A stretch of DNA of 64,000 nt from Flavobacterium jumunjinense (GCF_021650975.2 NZ_CP091285.1:1054001-1118000); one strand, 5' to 3'. Shown: positions 8,298 to 16,307, counted from the stretch's first letter. Numbers and translations are program-made. Notes: generated from the sequence alone by a model not told the origin.

Positions 8298-9158
8298 ATG
8301 AATTTACACGATTATTTACACCAAAACTTACAACCATCGACAGTCAAAAACTACAATTATGAAATACAAAAATTTAGAAGCATCAATAAAAATACAGAAA
8401 AATACAACTATCAAAAAATAATGGAATATGTAGCTCATTTACGAAAAAACTACAATCCGAAAAGTACAAACAGAGCTGTAGCAGCACTCAAAAAATACTA
8501 TCAGTTTTTAATTGAAACAGGCAAACGAAAAGACAATCCAACCCTAAGCATAAAACTAAGAGACAGCAAAGAAGACCCAATACAATTACAAGATTTATTC
8601 ACAGAAAAAGAGCTCGAACTACTACTCCAACCTAGAAAAGAACGTTATCCTATTTTAGAAAAAAGAAACAAAATTATACTGAGTTTACTAGTCAATCAAG
8701 CTTTAAAACCTGGAGAAATACAACAACTCAAAACAAACGATATTGATCTAGAAAAAGCACAAATACACATTGCAAAAACAGGATTAACCAATAGTAGAAT
8801 TTTACCACTCAAAGCCGAGCAAATCTTTTTACTACATCAATACCTCACTAAAGACAGAAATGAGCTAAAAACACTTAGAAACGATAAAAACGCTTTACTA
8901 TTAGGTAAATTAGGCACACCCATAACAACAGATGACATTCATTATTTAGTGACAACGTATCAAAATCAGTTCAATAAAAAGTTAACAAGCATCACCATTA
9001 GACAAAGTGTAATCACCAATTTATTAGCCAAAAACAACAACTTAAGAATAGTACAAGAATTTGCAGGACACAAACATTTAGACACTACAGAAAAATACAA
9101 ACAATCCGGAATAAAAGCCCTGCAAAATGCAATACAAATTCATCATCCAATGAAATAA
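8298..9158 (+). CDS. second tyrosine-recombinase-like protein, active site degenerate
   Basis: The protein has 286 residues with the same two-domain architecture as the upstream recombinase. Aligned motifs show replacements: the box I Arg is Lys137 (ALKPGE) and the box II His is Ile232, with the following His now Gln236 (ITIRQS). Arg235, His258 (GHKH) and the Tyr267 candidate (EKYKQ) remain. Loss of the box I Arg usually cripples catalysis, so this protein may be a DNA-binding or architectural partner of the intact enzyme. It is only 3 nt downstream of that gene. Five iterons follow 16 nt after its stop codon. Confidence 0.85.
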   Translation: MNLHDYLHQNLQPSTVKNYNYEIQKFRSINKNTEKYNYQKIMEYVAHLRKNYNPKSTNRAVAALKKYYQFLIETGKRKDNPTLSIKLRDSKEDPIQLQDLFTEKELELLLQPRKERYPILEKRNKIILSLLVNQALKPGEIQQLKTNDIDLEKAQIHIAKTGLTNSRILPLKAEQIFLLHQYLTKDRNELKTLRNDKNALLLGKLGTPITTDDIHYLVTTYQNQFNKKLTSITIRQSVITNLLAKNNNLRIVQEFAGHKHLDTTEKYKQSGIKALQNAIQIHHPMK

Positions 9159-9174
9159 ATAAAAAACTACTACT

Positions 9175-9230
9175 CCGTATCAAAGCCGTATTAAAGCCGT
9201 ATCAAAGTCATATCAAAGCCATAGATAAAG
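9175..9230. repeat. five 11-bp iterons downstream of the recombinases
   Basis: Tandem units are CCGTATCAAAG (9175-9185), CCGTATTAAAG (9186-9196), CCGTATCAAAG (9197-9207), TCATATCAAAG (9208-9218) and a 12-nt variant (9219-9230). The spacing is about one helical turn, as in plasmid iterons or recombinase arm sites. With a primase-helicase and two recombinases just upstream, an origin or attachment accessory site is a reasonable inference. Confidence 0.75.
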
Positions 9231-9289
9231 TATAACCCTCATTTAACTTTTAGTCTTTAATCACAAAAAGCAATAAAACAAAAGGCAAT

Positions 9290-9790
9290 CAAGCGGTCTC
9301 CCTTCGGTCGTTCACTTTGCTTCGCTCGGCTGTTCCAGTCGTTCGTGCCTCTCTCCATTCCACAGACCACTTGCCACCATCAAAAAAGCCTCTTGACTTC
9401 AAGAAGCTTTTTTGTTGTTGGCTGCGCTCCTCGTCTTCGCACGTTCACTACCCTACGCTCGTCGGGGCTACTACATCAAAAAAGACCACAAAACTCCGAC
9501 AAGCTACGTTTTGCCGTCTTTCTCGCTGTCGCCCCTTGTGTTTTGGGCGGTTGCTCTCTGCTACAGCCATCCACTCGGCAAGGTGTGGCAGAGCCACTAG
9601 TTTGATTATTGTTTTCCTCGTGTCCGTTACACGCTCACAGCCCTTCACAAAACTGCACTCCGTTACGTTTTGTTCACGGTCTGTGGTGGCTTTTGCATTG
9701 CCGCAACACCGACCCGACGCTCCTCAAAAAAACTCCACTTCGTTACGTCTTTTTTGCGGTGCTTGGGGGTGTTAGCACAAAAACCGATTA
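9290..9790. other. GC-rich, apparently non-coding stretch of the mobile module
   Basis: This stretch is visibly much richer in G and C than both flanks. Frames open on both strands, but their translations are low-complexity, lack family motifs and overlap one another, so I do not call a gene. Three loosely repeated segments share ACTCC-(6-9 nt)-TACGT(T/C)TT near 9490-9520, 9655-9680 and 9730-9755. It may be a structured RNA or DNA region (transfer origin, recombination site or leader); no known family is recognised. Confidence 0.5.
9382..9413 (+). terminator. terminator after the recombinase operon
   Basis: AAAAAAGC (9382-9389) pairs with GCTTTTTT (9406-9413), and the inner arms CTTGA and TCAAG extend the stem. 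The T-run follows directly on the plus strand. Confidence 0.7.
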
Positions 9791-9796
9791 AGTAAA

Positions 9797-9876
9797 GCTC
9801 TCTTTTTTTATACGATTGCTACCACCTTTTTCTTTCAATTGAAAATAAAATTGGCAATCGTATAAAAAAAGAGAGC
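9797..9876. repeat. perfect 23-bp inverted repeat with 34-nt spacer
   Basis: The arms 9797-9819 (starts GCTCTC, ends ACGATTGC) and 9854-9876 (starts GCAATCGT, ends GAGAGC) are exact reverse complements. The spacer contains the palindrome TTTCAATTGAAA (9833-9844). A related TTTCAATTGAAAATAAAA stretch recurs at about 10137-10155, just before the next effector gene. No gene ends near it, so a simple terminator role is unlikely. It may be an end or recombination site of the element. Confidence 0.8.
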
Positions 9877-9971
9877 GAACCGTTTTAACATAGCAGCCAA
9901 CTAACGGGAAACGCAGTAAAATCAGTATTTACCTGAAATTGTAACCTGGAGAAATAAAAGTAATAAATTAA

Positions 9972-9999
9972 AAAAGTGAGACCGTAAAGCCTCACTTTT
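9972..9999. terminator. terminator-like hairpin
   Basis: AAAAGTGAG (9972-9980) and CTCACTTTT (9991-9999) form a 9-bp stem with a 10-nt loop. It lies between the 23-bp inverted repeat and the free-standing effector gene, and could insulate the effector. The remaining sequence to 10171 shows no gene. Confidence 0.6.
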
Positions 10000-10171
10000 A
10001 ATCTCCTTGCAAGAGTAAGTAATATTAATTTATAAAATTCTTAAATGAGAAGAATCAAAACAAATCTAAACATATTTATTGAAATCACAAACACGAATAC
10101 AAAGCGAATAACTCAAAAATAAAGCAACATCTTTTTTTTTCAATTGAAAATAAAAAGATTATTTTTAAGCA

Positions 10172-11203
10172 ATGGGATGTCTAAAATTACATACTTACAC
10201 GCATTTACATATTGCTCACACGAGCAATACGGAACACTCGCGCGAGAAAAAAAGCGATGCAGGACGATACCAGTATAAATACAATGGAGTTGAGCTTCAA
10301 ACCGAATTAGGGCTTAATATGTATGCAATGGAAATGCGACAATACGACCCAGCTATTGCTCGTTGGGTAGTGCAAGATCCTATAACACATCATTCTATGT
10401 CGCCTTATACTGCTTTTGATAATAATCCTACATATTGGAAAGACCCTAGTGGAGCTGATGGAGAGCATTATAATTGGAATACAGGACAATATAATGATGG
10501 TGACGGAAATGTGATATCATTTGGTGATGCTATGGCTGCATATGGTATGAATTCTGATGGGAGTAGATGTGAAAAATGTGAAGAAACTATTGCTAATGCA
10601 AAGAAAATGATAAAAAATGCAAGAAGTGTTGGGATGAACTTTGCTGCAGATAATATGGCTTTTTTTTTAAGTGGTAAAGGTGGTGAAAAATTAATTTCTT
10701 CAGAGTTTCTAATGTCAAATCAAAGTGTAAGAACGGGTATTTTGCAAAACATTTTGAAACTTTTTGATAAAAAATTTAATAAAATGATTAATGATTTGAA
10801 ATTAGGTAAAACAATAAATTTAAGTGGAGAATGGACTAGTTCATATTATGCTGGTAATAATGAGCTTGACCTTTTGTATGGTAGCGGTGGGTATACAATT
10901 TCAACAAAAGTCAACTTAAAAATAACACGTGGTGAAACTTCTTTTTTTAATGGTTATACAATTTCAGGTAGCATTGATGTTAGTTATTTTGATGAATATA
11001 ATTGGGATCCAGGAAAAGGAGATTATGTACCTGGTATTGGATATACTGATGACAATGATTTTGATGAATTAACTTATTTTAATAAAGCTGCAAATTTTGA
11101 TATGAAATCAAATTGGAATATAAATATTTCTAATTGGAGCTGGTTAGCTTCTGGGATACAAGGTGGAATTTTTAATATTGTAGGTGGAGAGATTTCTCAT
11201 TAA
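10172..11203 (+). CDS. free-standing short RHS effector (MGCLK type)
   Basis: The protein has 343 residues with its own ATG. It begins MGCLKLHTYTH, a start that I know from short flavobacterial RHS proteins, then REKKSDAGRYQYKYNG, the RHS core end ([20 protein letters not shown]) and DPSGADGEHYNW. Only the last part of the RHS core (about 35-95) is present, so there is no shell; the toxin-like tip is about 245 residues. I recognise no catalytic motif in the tip; CEKCEE near residue 130 could bind metal. No signal peptide is seen. A lipoprotein gene follows 34 nt later as the probable immunity partner. It is the first gene after the mobile module, so it may be cargo. Confidence 0.8.
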   Translation: MGCLKLHTYTHLHIAHTSNTEHSREKKSDAGRYQYKYNGVELQTELGLNMYAMEMRQYDPAIARWVVQDPITHHSMSPYTAFDNNPTYWKDPSGADGEHYNWNTGQYNDGDGNVISFGDAMAAYGMNSDGSRCEKCEETIANAKKMIKNARSVGMNFAADNMAFFLSGKGGEKLISSEFLMSNQSVRTGILQNILKLFDKKFNKMINDLKLGKTINLSGEWTSSYYAGNNELDLLYGSGGYTISTKVNLKITRGETSFFNGYTISGSIDVSYFDEYNWDPGKGDYVPGIGYTDDNDFDELTYFNKAANFDMKSNWNINISNWSWLASGIQGGIFNIVGGEISH

Positions 11204-11237
11204 TTACAGATTAATAAAAATTAAAACAATTTAATAA

Positions 11238-11684
11238 ATGAAAAAAATGTTTTTTTTCTCCTTCATACTTCTATATATTTCTTGTGATTATAATAACAAG
11301 TGTTCAGAAAAAATAGATTTTAATAATATCCATATAGAGTTAAAAAAAAATAATGCTTTATTAAGGGAATATAAAAGATTTTTAATAATATCATGTAAAG
11401 ATAATGTATTAGATAAGGTGGAGTTACAAAGTGATATTGGGAATGGTGTAAAAACTTATTTATATGATACTGAATTAAATTATATTGTAATTGATTGTAA
11501 TAGTAATTGGTATACTATTAACAAGAAAAATGGCAAAATTAATTATCTAGGTGAATTTTGGATGAAACCAACACCAAAAAAATATTTAGGAACTTATGTC
11601 TTATTTAGCAATAAAAAAAATGTTGAATTTATTATAGAAAAGAATATTAATTTGAAAGATGTATATAAATATGGAGGTGGATGA
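11238..11684 (+). CDS. small lipoprotein, candidate immunity protein of the free-standing effector
   Basis: The protein has 148 residues with a lipoprotein signal (MKKMFFFSFILLYISC, lipobox LYISC, Cys16). The mature part is mixed alpha/beta with many Asn/Lys and no family I recognise. It follows the MGCLK-type effector by 34 nt and ends exactly at the next 51-nt boundary repeat, which starts on the base after the stop codon. Role inferred from position; an exported immunity protein would imply a toxin acting in the envelope. Confidence 0.7.
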   Translation: MKKMFFFSFILLYISCDYNNKCSEKIDFNNIHIELKKNNALLREYKRFLIISCKDNVLDKVELQSDIGNGVKTYLYDTELNYIVIDCNSNWYTINKKNGKINYLGEFWMKPTPKKYLGTYVLFSNKKNVEFIIEKNINLKDVYKYGGG

Positions 11685-11735
11685 CCAGCTCGGCTAGGTG
11701 TTCTAATGAAAACGAATAGCTCTACGATGGTCTCC
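11685..11735. repeat. 51-nt cassette-boundary repeat, copy C
   Basis: The unit runs from CCAGCTCGGCTAGG to GATGGTCTCC and starts on the first base after the stop codon of the lipoprotein. It is closest to B2 (both carry GAAAACGAATAGCTC). The following TGACCTCGTAGC and the hairpin at 11763 match the B2 context. Confidence 0.85.
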
Positions 11736-11762
11736 TGACCTCGTAGCAAATAATAAAAAAGC

Positions 11763-11800
11763 AAAAGCCACTCTTATAAAAGGAGTGGTTTTGTTGTTTT
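11763..11800 (+). terminator. terminator of cassette 2
   Basis: CCACTC and GAGTGG with flanking A4 and T4 runs form the stem (11763-11792), followed by a T-rich stretch. Same design as at 4110. Confidence 0.7.
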
Positions 11801-11861
11801 AAAGAGTGGCTACTTTTTTATTTTGAAAAACAAATCAATACTGTATCAAAAATTATTATAA

Positions 11862-13227
11862 AATCAACGTTTTTTCTATATTTACAATGCAATAGGAACA
11901 AAACTAGAAAAAAGAGTGACATCAACACCAGGAGCTACATGGACCAATCCTTTTCCTACACCTGTAACCAATAAGACTACTTATTTGGCTGGCTTCCAGT
12001 ATAAAGACAACCGATTAGAGTTTTTTCCACACGCAGAAGGCTATGTAAAATACCAATATAGCGAAAACAGCTATAGTTATGTCTTTAACTATACAGACCA
12101 CTTAGGAAACGTTAGAGTAAGCTATTCGGACATTGACAAAAATGGTCTTTTAGGTAATGAAAGAAATATTGGAAATTGCAGGATAGAAACCGACAGAAAA
12201 GGCAATCCATCTACTGTTTGCGATATTTATATTACAAGTGCGATTCTAGAAGAAAGTCATTACTACCCATTTGGACTGAAACATGCTGGGTACAATTCTA
12301 ATAATGCACAACCTAATTATAACTATAAATACAACGGTAAAGAATTGCAAACAGAGCTGGGGCTGAACATGTACGACTACGGAGCTAGGAATTATGATGC
12401 TACTATTGGTAGATGGATGAACATTGACCCACTGGCGGAAATGTATGACAAAAACTCACCTTACGTTTATGCATCCAACAATCCTGTTTATTTTATTGAT
12501 CCTGACGGAATGAAAATAGGTACAGCCTTAATTTTAAAACAAAATAAAAATGGAGAATATTTATATCCAGAATTAGCAGAAGCTTTCTTAAATTTCGCTA
12601 ACTCAGAAGCTGGAATAGCTATTTTATCTAAATTTGCTGAAGCTGGACAAAAAATAAGAGATCACACTTATACTGAGAATGGAGAATACCATAATCTTGG
12701 GATTGACTTAGTTTATTCGGTTTCACAAAACAGTGCGGCTTGCCTTGACTGTATTTCAAAAGGAAATACTGGACCAAATGGTTCAACCGCTCCTAAACCT
12801 TATATTACAAGAACTAAAAAGAAACAGGAAAGACTAAAACTAACTTTTTATGCAAATAAAGATTTGAATACAAACAACATACATGCTAAAAATTATAAAG
12901 AAGACAGAAATAATAAAGAAAAAAATCAGATTTATACTAAGCAGAACTGGAACAATTTTTCACGAAACATACATACATGTTTTGTTATTTGCAGAAGATT
13001 ACAAAGATGACAAATGTCTAAATGACTCAAATATATCTAATGCAACAAAGAAAAAAAGAGGGAGTGAAGGTGGTGATATTTCTCAAGGCTATCACCATGA
13101 AACAGCTAAATCAAGCACATCATTATTTCAGACGGTAGCAATGCCTGCCTTGATAAGCATATACAAGAAATATAGTATTAAAGTAACAAGGCAGCAATTA
13201 CAAAAAGAACATGAAGGTCAACATTAA
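11862..13227 (+). pseudogene. orphan RHS tip without start, frameshifted (cassette 3)
   Basis: Homology to the main rhs gene begins abruptly at about 11877 (frame open only from 11862, after a TAA) and has no ATG; GTG 11916 is the first candidate start. The RHS core continues to DPDG near 12500 and is very close to main-gene positions 1906-2375. The new tip is about 240 residues. Near 12945-12960 the frame shifts by one base: the first frame ends at 13010, while the continuation (TIFHETYIHVLLFAEDYKDD) runs to 13227 and then overlaps the next gene by 17 nt, as expected of a toxin-immunity pair. With no promoter or start it looks like a silent donor tip. A sequencing indel cannot be excluded. 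Confidence 0.75.
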
Positions 13228-13759
13228 TAGAGTCAGCATATTTTTTATATTTATATTTATATTTTGGAATTGCACTTACAAGAAGATGTTATCGTATGAT
13301 GATAAAGTAAATATAATAGCTACTGTTTTTTCAGATTCACTATCCAATCCAAATCTTTTTTATAAACAATGTGTTTTTTTAAAAGAACAAATAACTAACC
13401 CAGTAGGATTTGATTATGTAGACCCAGATTCAGGATATTTGACTACTTTTGAATCATATACAGAATATGTCTCTGAAATTTTCAAAGAAAAAGACACTAC
13501 TTTTATATCAAATCAAATAGTAAAGAACTTAAAATTCAAGATAATTAAATTAGAAAAATATGGTTTTAAATTTCAGGAACATGAAGCTCCACAATTAGAT
13601 AATTTATGCTATGTTTCTATATCAAAGCCATTATTTAATAGAGAAGAAAATAAATTTTATATTATTGTAAAGTCAAATTATACCACTAATGAATTTTTAT
13701 TTAAAAAAGATAATGAGACATGGAAATTAGACAAAAAAATAGGAATGAGTGTAGATTAA
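13211..13759 (+). CDS. lipoprotein, candidate immunity protein of cassette 3
   Basis: The protein has 182 residues with a hydrophobic N-terminus (about 8-19) and a lipobox-like FWNC, so it is probably lipid-anchored. It begins 17 nt inside the restored frame of the upstream tip. No known family is recognised; the mature part is alternating charged and aromatic. Its AT-rich composition matches that of the other partner genes. The function is inferred from its pairing with a tip gene. Confidence 0.65.
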   Translation: MKVNINRVSIFFIFIFIFWNCTYKKMLSYDDKVNIIATVFSDSLSNPNLFYKQCVFLKEQITNPVGFDYVDPDSGYLTTFESYTEYVSEIFKEKDTTFISNQIVKNLKFKIIKLEKYGFKFQEHEAPQLDNLCYVSISKPLFNREENKFYIIVKSNYTTNEFLFKKDNETWKLDKKIGMSVD

Positions 13760-14708
13760 TAAATCCACACCACCAGCATTACAATACCAGTATAAATATA
13801 ACGAAAAAGAACTACAAACTGAGCTGGGATTAAATATGTATGATTTAGGAGCTAGACTTTATGACCCTGAAATTGGTAGATTTATGGTAATAGATCCGAT
13901 GGCAGATTTTGTAAATTATCAATCTTCATTCACTTGAAGTGACAACAATCCTGTTTTATATAGAGATGAATATAGTCTTGGAGTGCTAAATGTTATAGGG
14001 AATTTATTTAGAAGAGCTAAAAATGGTGTCAAAAAAATATTTTCCAGCAACAATTGTGATTGTGGCGGTAGAGAAGAATCTATTTCAGATTCATGGAGAA
14101 GAGAAGATTTTCCAGGGTTAAGAAACTTATTTAAAGGAAAAGGTAAATCTTTAAAAAAATCAAGAAATACAGTTATCCAAATTCCATTTAATGGGGAAGC
14201 ACAAGAAACTATGACAACGAATCCAATGACCTTTAGTCTCTCAAGTTATTTTGATTCCAAAGTACTTGCCCCTGGTCTTCGTCAAAAAGCTACAGGAGAC
14301 GATGATGACGATGATGATAAAAAAAAGACCTTTATATTTCAAGGAAAAACTTATGAAGCAGGTACTAAACTAAACTTTAACATCGGTTTTCAAGCCTCAA
14401 AATTTCTTATAGAAGGCTCTAAGTCCAACGATAAAACAATACAAGATTTGGTTAAAACGCTAAAAGAATATCCAGAAATAAAAATTATAATTGAAGGTAA
14501 TTACAAAGCAACAGGTGCAGAAAGCGACAATGATTATATCAAGACACTTCAAGACCCTAAAAAACCTATGACAGTTAAATCGTTCAAAGAAGACAGAGCT
14601 CAATTCTTTCTAAATGTTCTGAAAGGAAATGGCATAAGTAAGAGCAGGCTAGGCATTAAAAAAGGACACTCTAACTCATTGTCTGTAACCGTTGAATTTA
14701 ATAACTAA
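13758..14708 (+). pseudogene. orphan RHS tip with in-frame stop (cassette 4)
   Basis: The frame starts directly after the previous gene with RHS core ([17 protein letters not shown], then [13 protein letters not shown]). It is broken by a TGA at 13935-13937, just before SDNNPVLYRD. Downstream the frame is open to 14708 (GTG 13983 could restart 241 codons). A DDDDDDDKKK stretch separates a basic segment from a 120-residue C-terminal domain. That domain, with its KIIIEGN strand and RAQFFLNVLKGNGISKSRLG, has an OmpA/MotB-like pattern; this is a weak resemblance. Four nt later a DUF922-like secreted protein follows. No start for the core part is seen, so this is a displaced tip. Confidence 0.7.
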
Positions 14709-14711
14709 AAA

Positions 14712-15236
14712 ATGATTGCTAAAATTTATTTATATATTTTCCTATTATTAAGTTTTTTAGGGCATACTCAAAATAAAATAATTAATGACAGTATCCTTTG
14801 GAATAAAGATTACAAAATAAAATGGACTGATTTTAAAGGAGCTGTACCTTTTGGGGATCAAGGCATTAAAAAAGCTGTATCAAATATAAGTTTAAATGTG
14901 TCGGTTATAGAGTTCATAAATGAAATACCATTATTGAAAGTTGAAGTTTATTTTCACATGGAAGGTTCTTGGACAATAGTGAATACTAACGACGTCTTAA
15001 AACACGAACAAGGACATTTTGATTTAGCTGAAATATATGCAAAAAAACTTAGAAAGATTTACAAAGAAATGAAAGAAAGAAAAATTTCTAGCACTAATGA
15101 ATATTTTGTTGCTTTTGAAAAAATAAACAATGAGTTAAATACTGTTCAAAATAAATACGATAAAGAAGTTTATTTTTCGTCAGAAAATCAAATCAAATGG
15201 TATGAAAAAATAAAAAAAGAATTAGAAACCCGATAG
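14712..15236 (+). CDS. secreted DUF922-like protein with HExxH motif
   Basis: The protein has 174 residues with a signal peptide (about 1-19, ending SFLGHTQ). The mature part begins with a W-x-(4)-KIKWTDFKG motif and contains VLKHEQGHFDLAEIYAKKLRK near residue 98, the pattern of the DUF922 family of putative zinc proteases. HEQGH is a full HExxH motif. A long helical end follows. It starts 4 nt after the broken tip of cassette 4, where an immunity gene is expected. It may be an immunity factor that cuts the toxin, or an unrelated secreted protease. Its stop codon lies inside a CCCGATAGCTC boundary repeat. Confidence 0.75.
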   Translation: MIAKIYLYIFLLLSFLGHTQNKIINDSILWNKDYKIKWTDFKGAVPFGDQGIKKAVSNISLNVSVIEFINEIPLLKVEVYFHMEGSWTIVNTNDVLKHEQGHFDLAEIYAKKLRKIYKEMKERKISSTNEYFVAFEKINNELNTVQNKYDKEVYFSSENQIKWYEKIKKELETR

Positions 15237-15240
15237 CTCC
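15229..15240. repeat. CCCGATAGCTC boundary repeat, copy 1 (short)
   Basis: CCCGATAGCTCC overlaps the stop codon of the DUF922-like gene. Relatives lie at 16964, 17902 and 22975. The following 50 nt show no gene. Confidence 0.6.
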
Positions 15241-15286
15241 CAGGCTGCGCATTCTATGATAAAAAGCAACTAAAAAAAGTTAAATT

Positions 15287-15502
15287 TTAAGATGCAAATT
15301 TATAAGTATTAATATATGATGTTTCTCTCTTTACAACAGCAAGAACTCTACTTATAAGTTTGCATCTAATATTGTTTAATACAAGCATTGGGTTTTTACC
15401 TTCTTCTTTCTTTTTAATATAACATTCTTTCAATTGTGTGACATATTTTAATATGGTCATGGCACACATTTGCAGTAATGATTTCATTTTTTTATCTGCC
15501 AT
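15287..15502 (-). pseudogene. IS110-family transposase, C-terminal remnant
   Basis: Only about 71 codons remain. The translation (KSLLQMCAMTILKY, then GKNPMLVLNNIRCKLISRVLAVV and SYINTYKF) matches the usual end of IS110/IS116/IS902 transposases. The N-terminal RuvC-like DEDD part is absent. The gene ends in normal fashion at 15287, so the 5' part was lost by deletion. It lies between cassette 4 and a truncated tip, consistent with IS activity breaking that tip. Confidence 0.75.
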
Positions 15503-15516
15503 ATAATTTATTTTAG

Positions 15517-15840
15517 TTCTTCCTTATTATACTTGTTCCGGAACTATATTCAAATGGAGCAACCCCAGCTCAATTTGGACAAGGTATATGGTTTAGAGAG
15601 AATAAAGTAAGAGTTAGGCCCTACTTGGTTACCCCAAATGGGCAATTATTTGTAAATGATGTTTTTCAGAGAGGTGGGCCAGCTATTAGAGATACTCGTA
15701 AAAACATTGGAGGGAATAACATTCCTAGTGAACCAGGAAGTACAGGAAGAATTAATAATGTAAATCCAGATATAACCCCAATTGTGCTACCTACTATTTG
15801 GAATATTGATGAATATCCATTGCCATTAGATAAAAAATGA
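15517..15840 (+). pseudogene. RHS tip C-terminal fragment (cassette 5)
   Basis: The frame is open from 15517 to 15840, with only a TTG (15625) as a late possible start. The visible sequence (YSNGATPAQFGQGIWFREN, then VTPNGQLFVNDVFQRGG and IRDTRKNIGG) looks like the end of a polymorphic toxin, but I recognise no family. The upstream portion, including RHS core, was lost next to the IS110 remnant. An exported small protein follows 26 nt later. Confidence 0.55.
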
Positions 15841-15866
15841 TAATTTTATAAAATTCAAAAATAAAA

Positions 15867-16307
15867 ATGATAAAATCTTTATTTACTTTTATTTACTTTT
15901 TAGTAATAGTTAATTGTTTTTCTCAGGAAGTTGAAAAAACGTCTAAAAGTTATTCTATGATACCTTTAATTGCAAATCCTGAAAAATATGATGGAAAATG
16001 GATTGGTATAACAGGTTTTTTAAAGTACGAAAAAGAAGGAGATATACTAATCTTTTTTTCTCGTGACGATTTAACATATACTAACTATAAAAACTGTTTT
16101 GTTTTGTATTTAGACAAAAATAAATTAGCAGGCATTGATTTGTCGCATTATGATGGACATTGTGTAAGTATTATAGGCTATTTTAGTAACATAAAACATT
16201 ATTATTATGGTGGTGCGGTAGAAGGTGTAACCTATATTGAAAGCCGTGATGATATTAATATTGAAATAAAAGCTATGGAAATTGAAGAGAGAAAAAAGAA
16301 AAACTAG
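15867..16307 (+). CDS. small exported protein, candidate immunity protein of cassette 5
   Basis: The protein has 146 residues with a signal peptide (about 1-19, ending VNCFSQ; the Cys could also make it a lipoprotein). The mature part (IANPEKYDGKWIGITGFL) has a beta-rich pattern that may be an OB-like fold; I do not recognise a family. It ends in a charged MEIEERKKKN tail. It follows a broken tip and is followed by repeat debris, as the other partner genes are. Role inferred. Confidence 0.6.
   Translation: MIKSLFTFIYFLVIVNCFSQEVEKTSKSYSMIPLIANPEKYDGKWIGITGFLKYEKEGDILIFFSRDDLTYTNYKNCFVLYLDKNKLAGIDLSHYDGHCVSIIGYFSNIKHYYYGGAVEGVTYIESRDDINIEIKAMEIEERKKKN

Noticed and set aside
9317..9775. 152-codon frame in the GC-rich stretch, with overlapping frames on both strands
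   Set aside because: Low-complexity translation, no family motifs, and open frames in several frames at once as expected from GC-rich sequence in AT-rich surroundings.
9290..9876. Integron attC array
   Set aside because: No repeated cassettes with attC R and L boxes are seen; the 23-bp inverted repeat is single and the GC-rich segments are irregular.
7255..10171. tRNA gene as integration target of the recombinases
   Set aside because: No cloverleaf-like sequence or T-arm motif was found near the recombinases or at the likely element ends.
12955..13010. HExxH zinc-protease motif in the cassette 3 tip
   Set aside because: The sequence HETYIH has the second His one position too far (HExxxH), so it is not a canonical motif.
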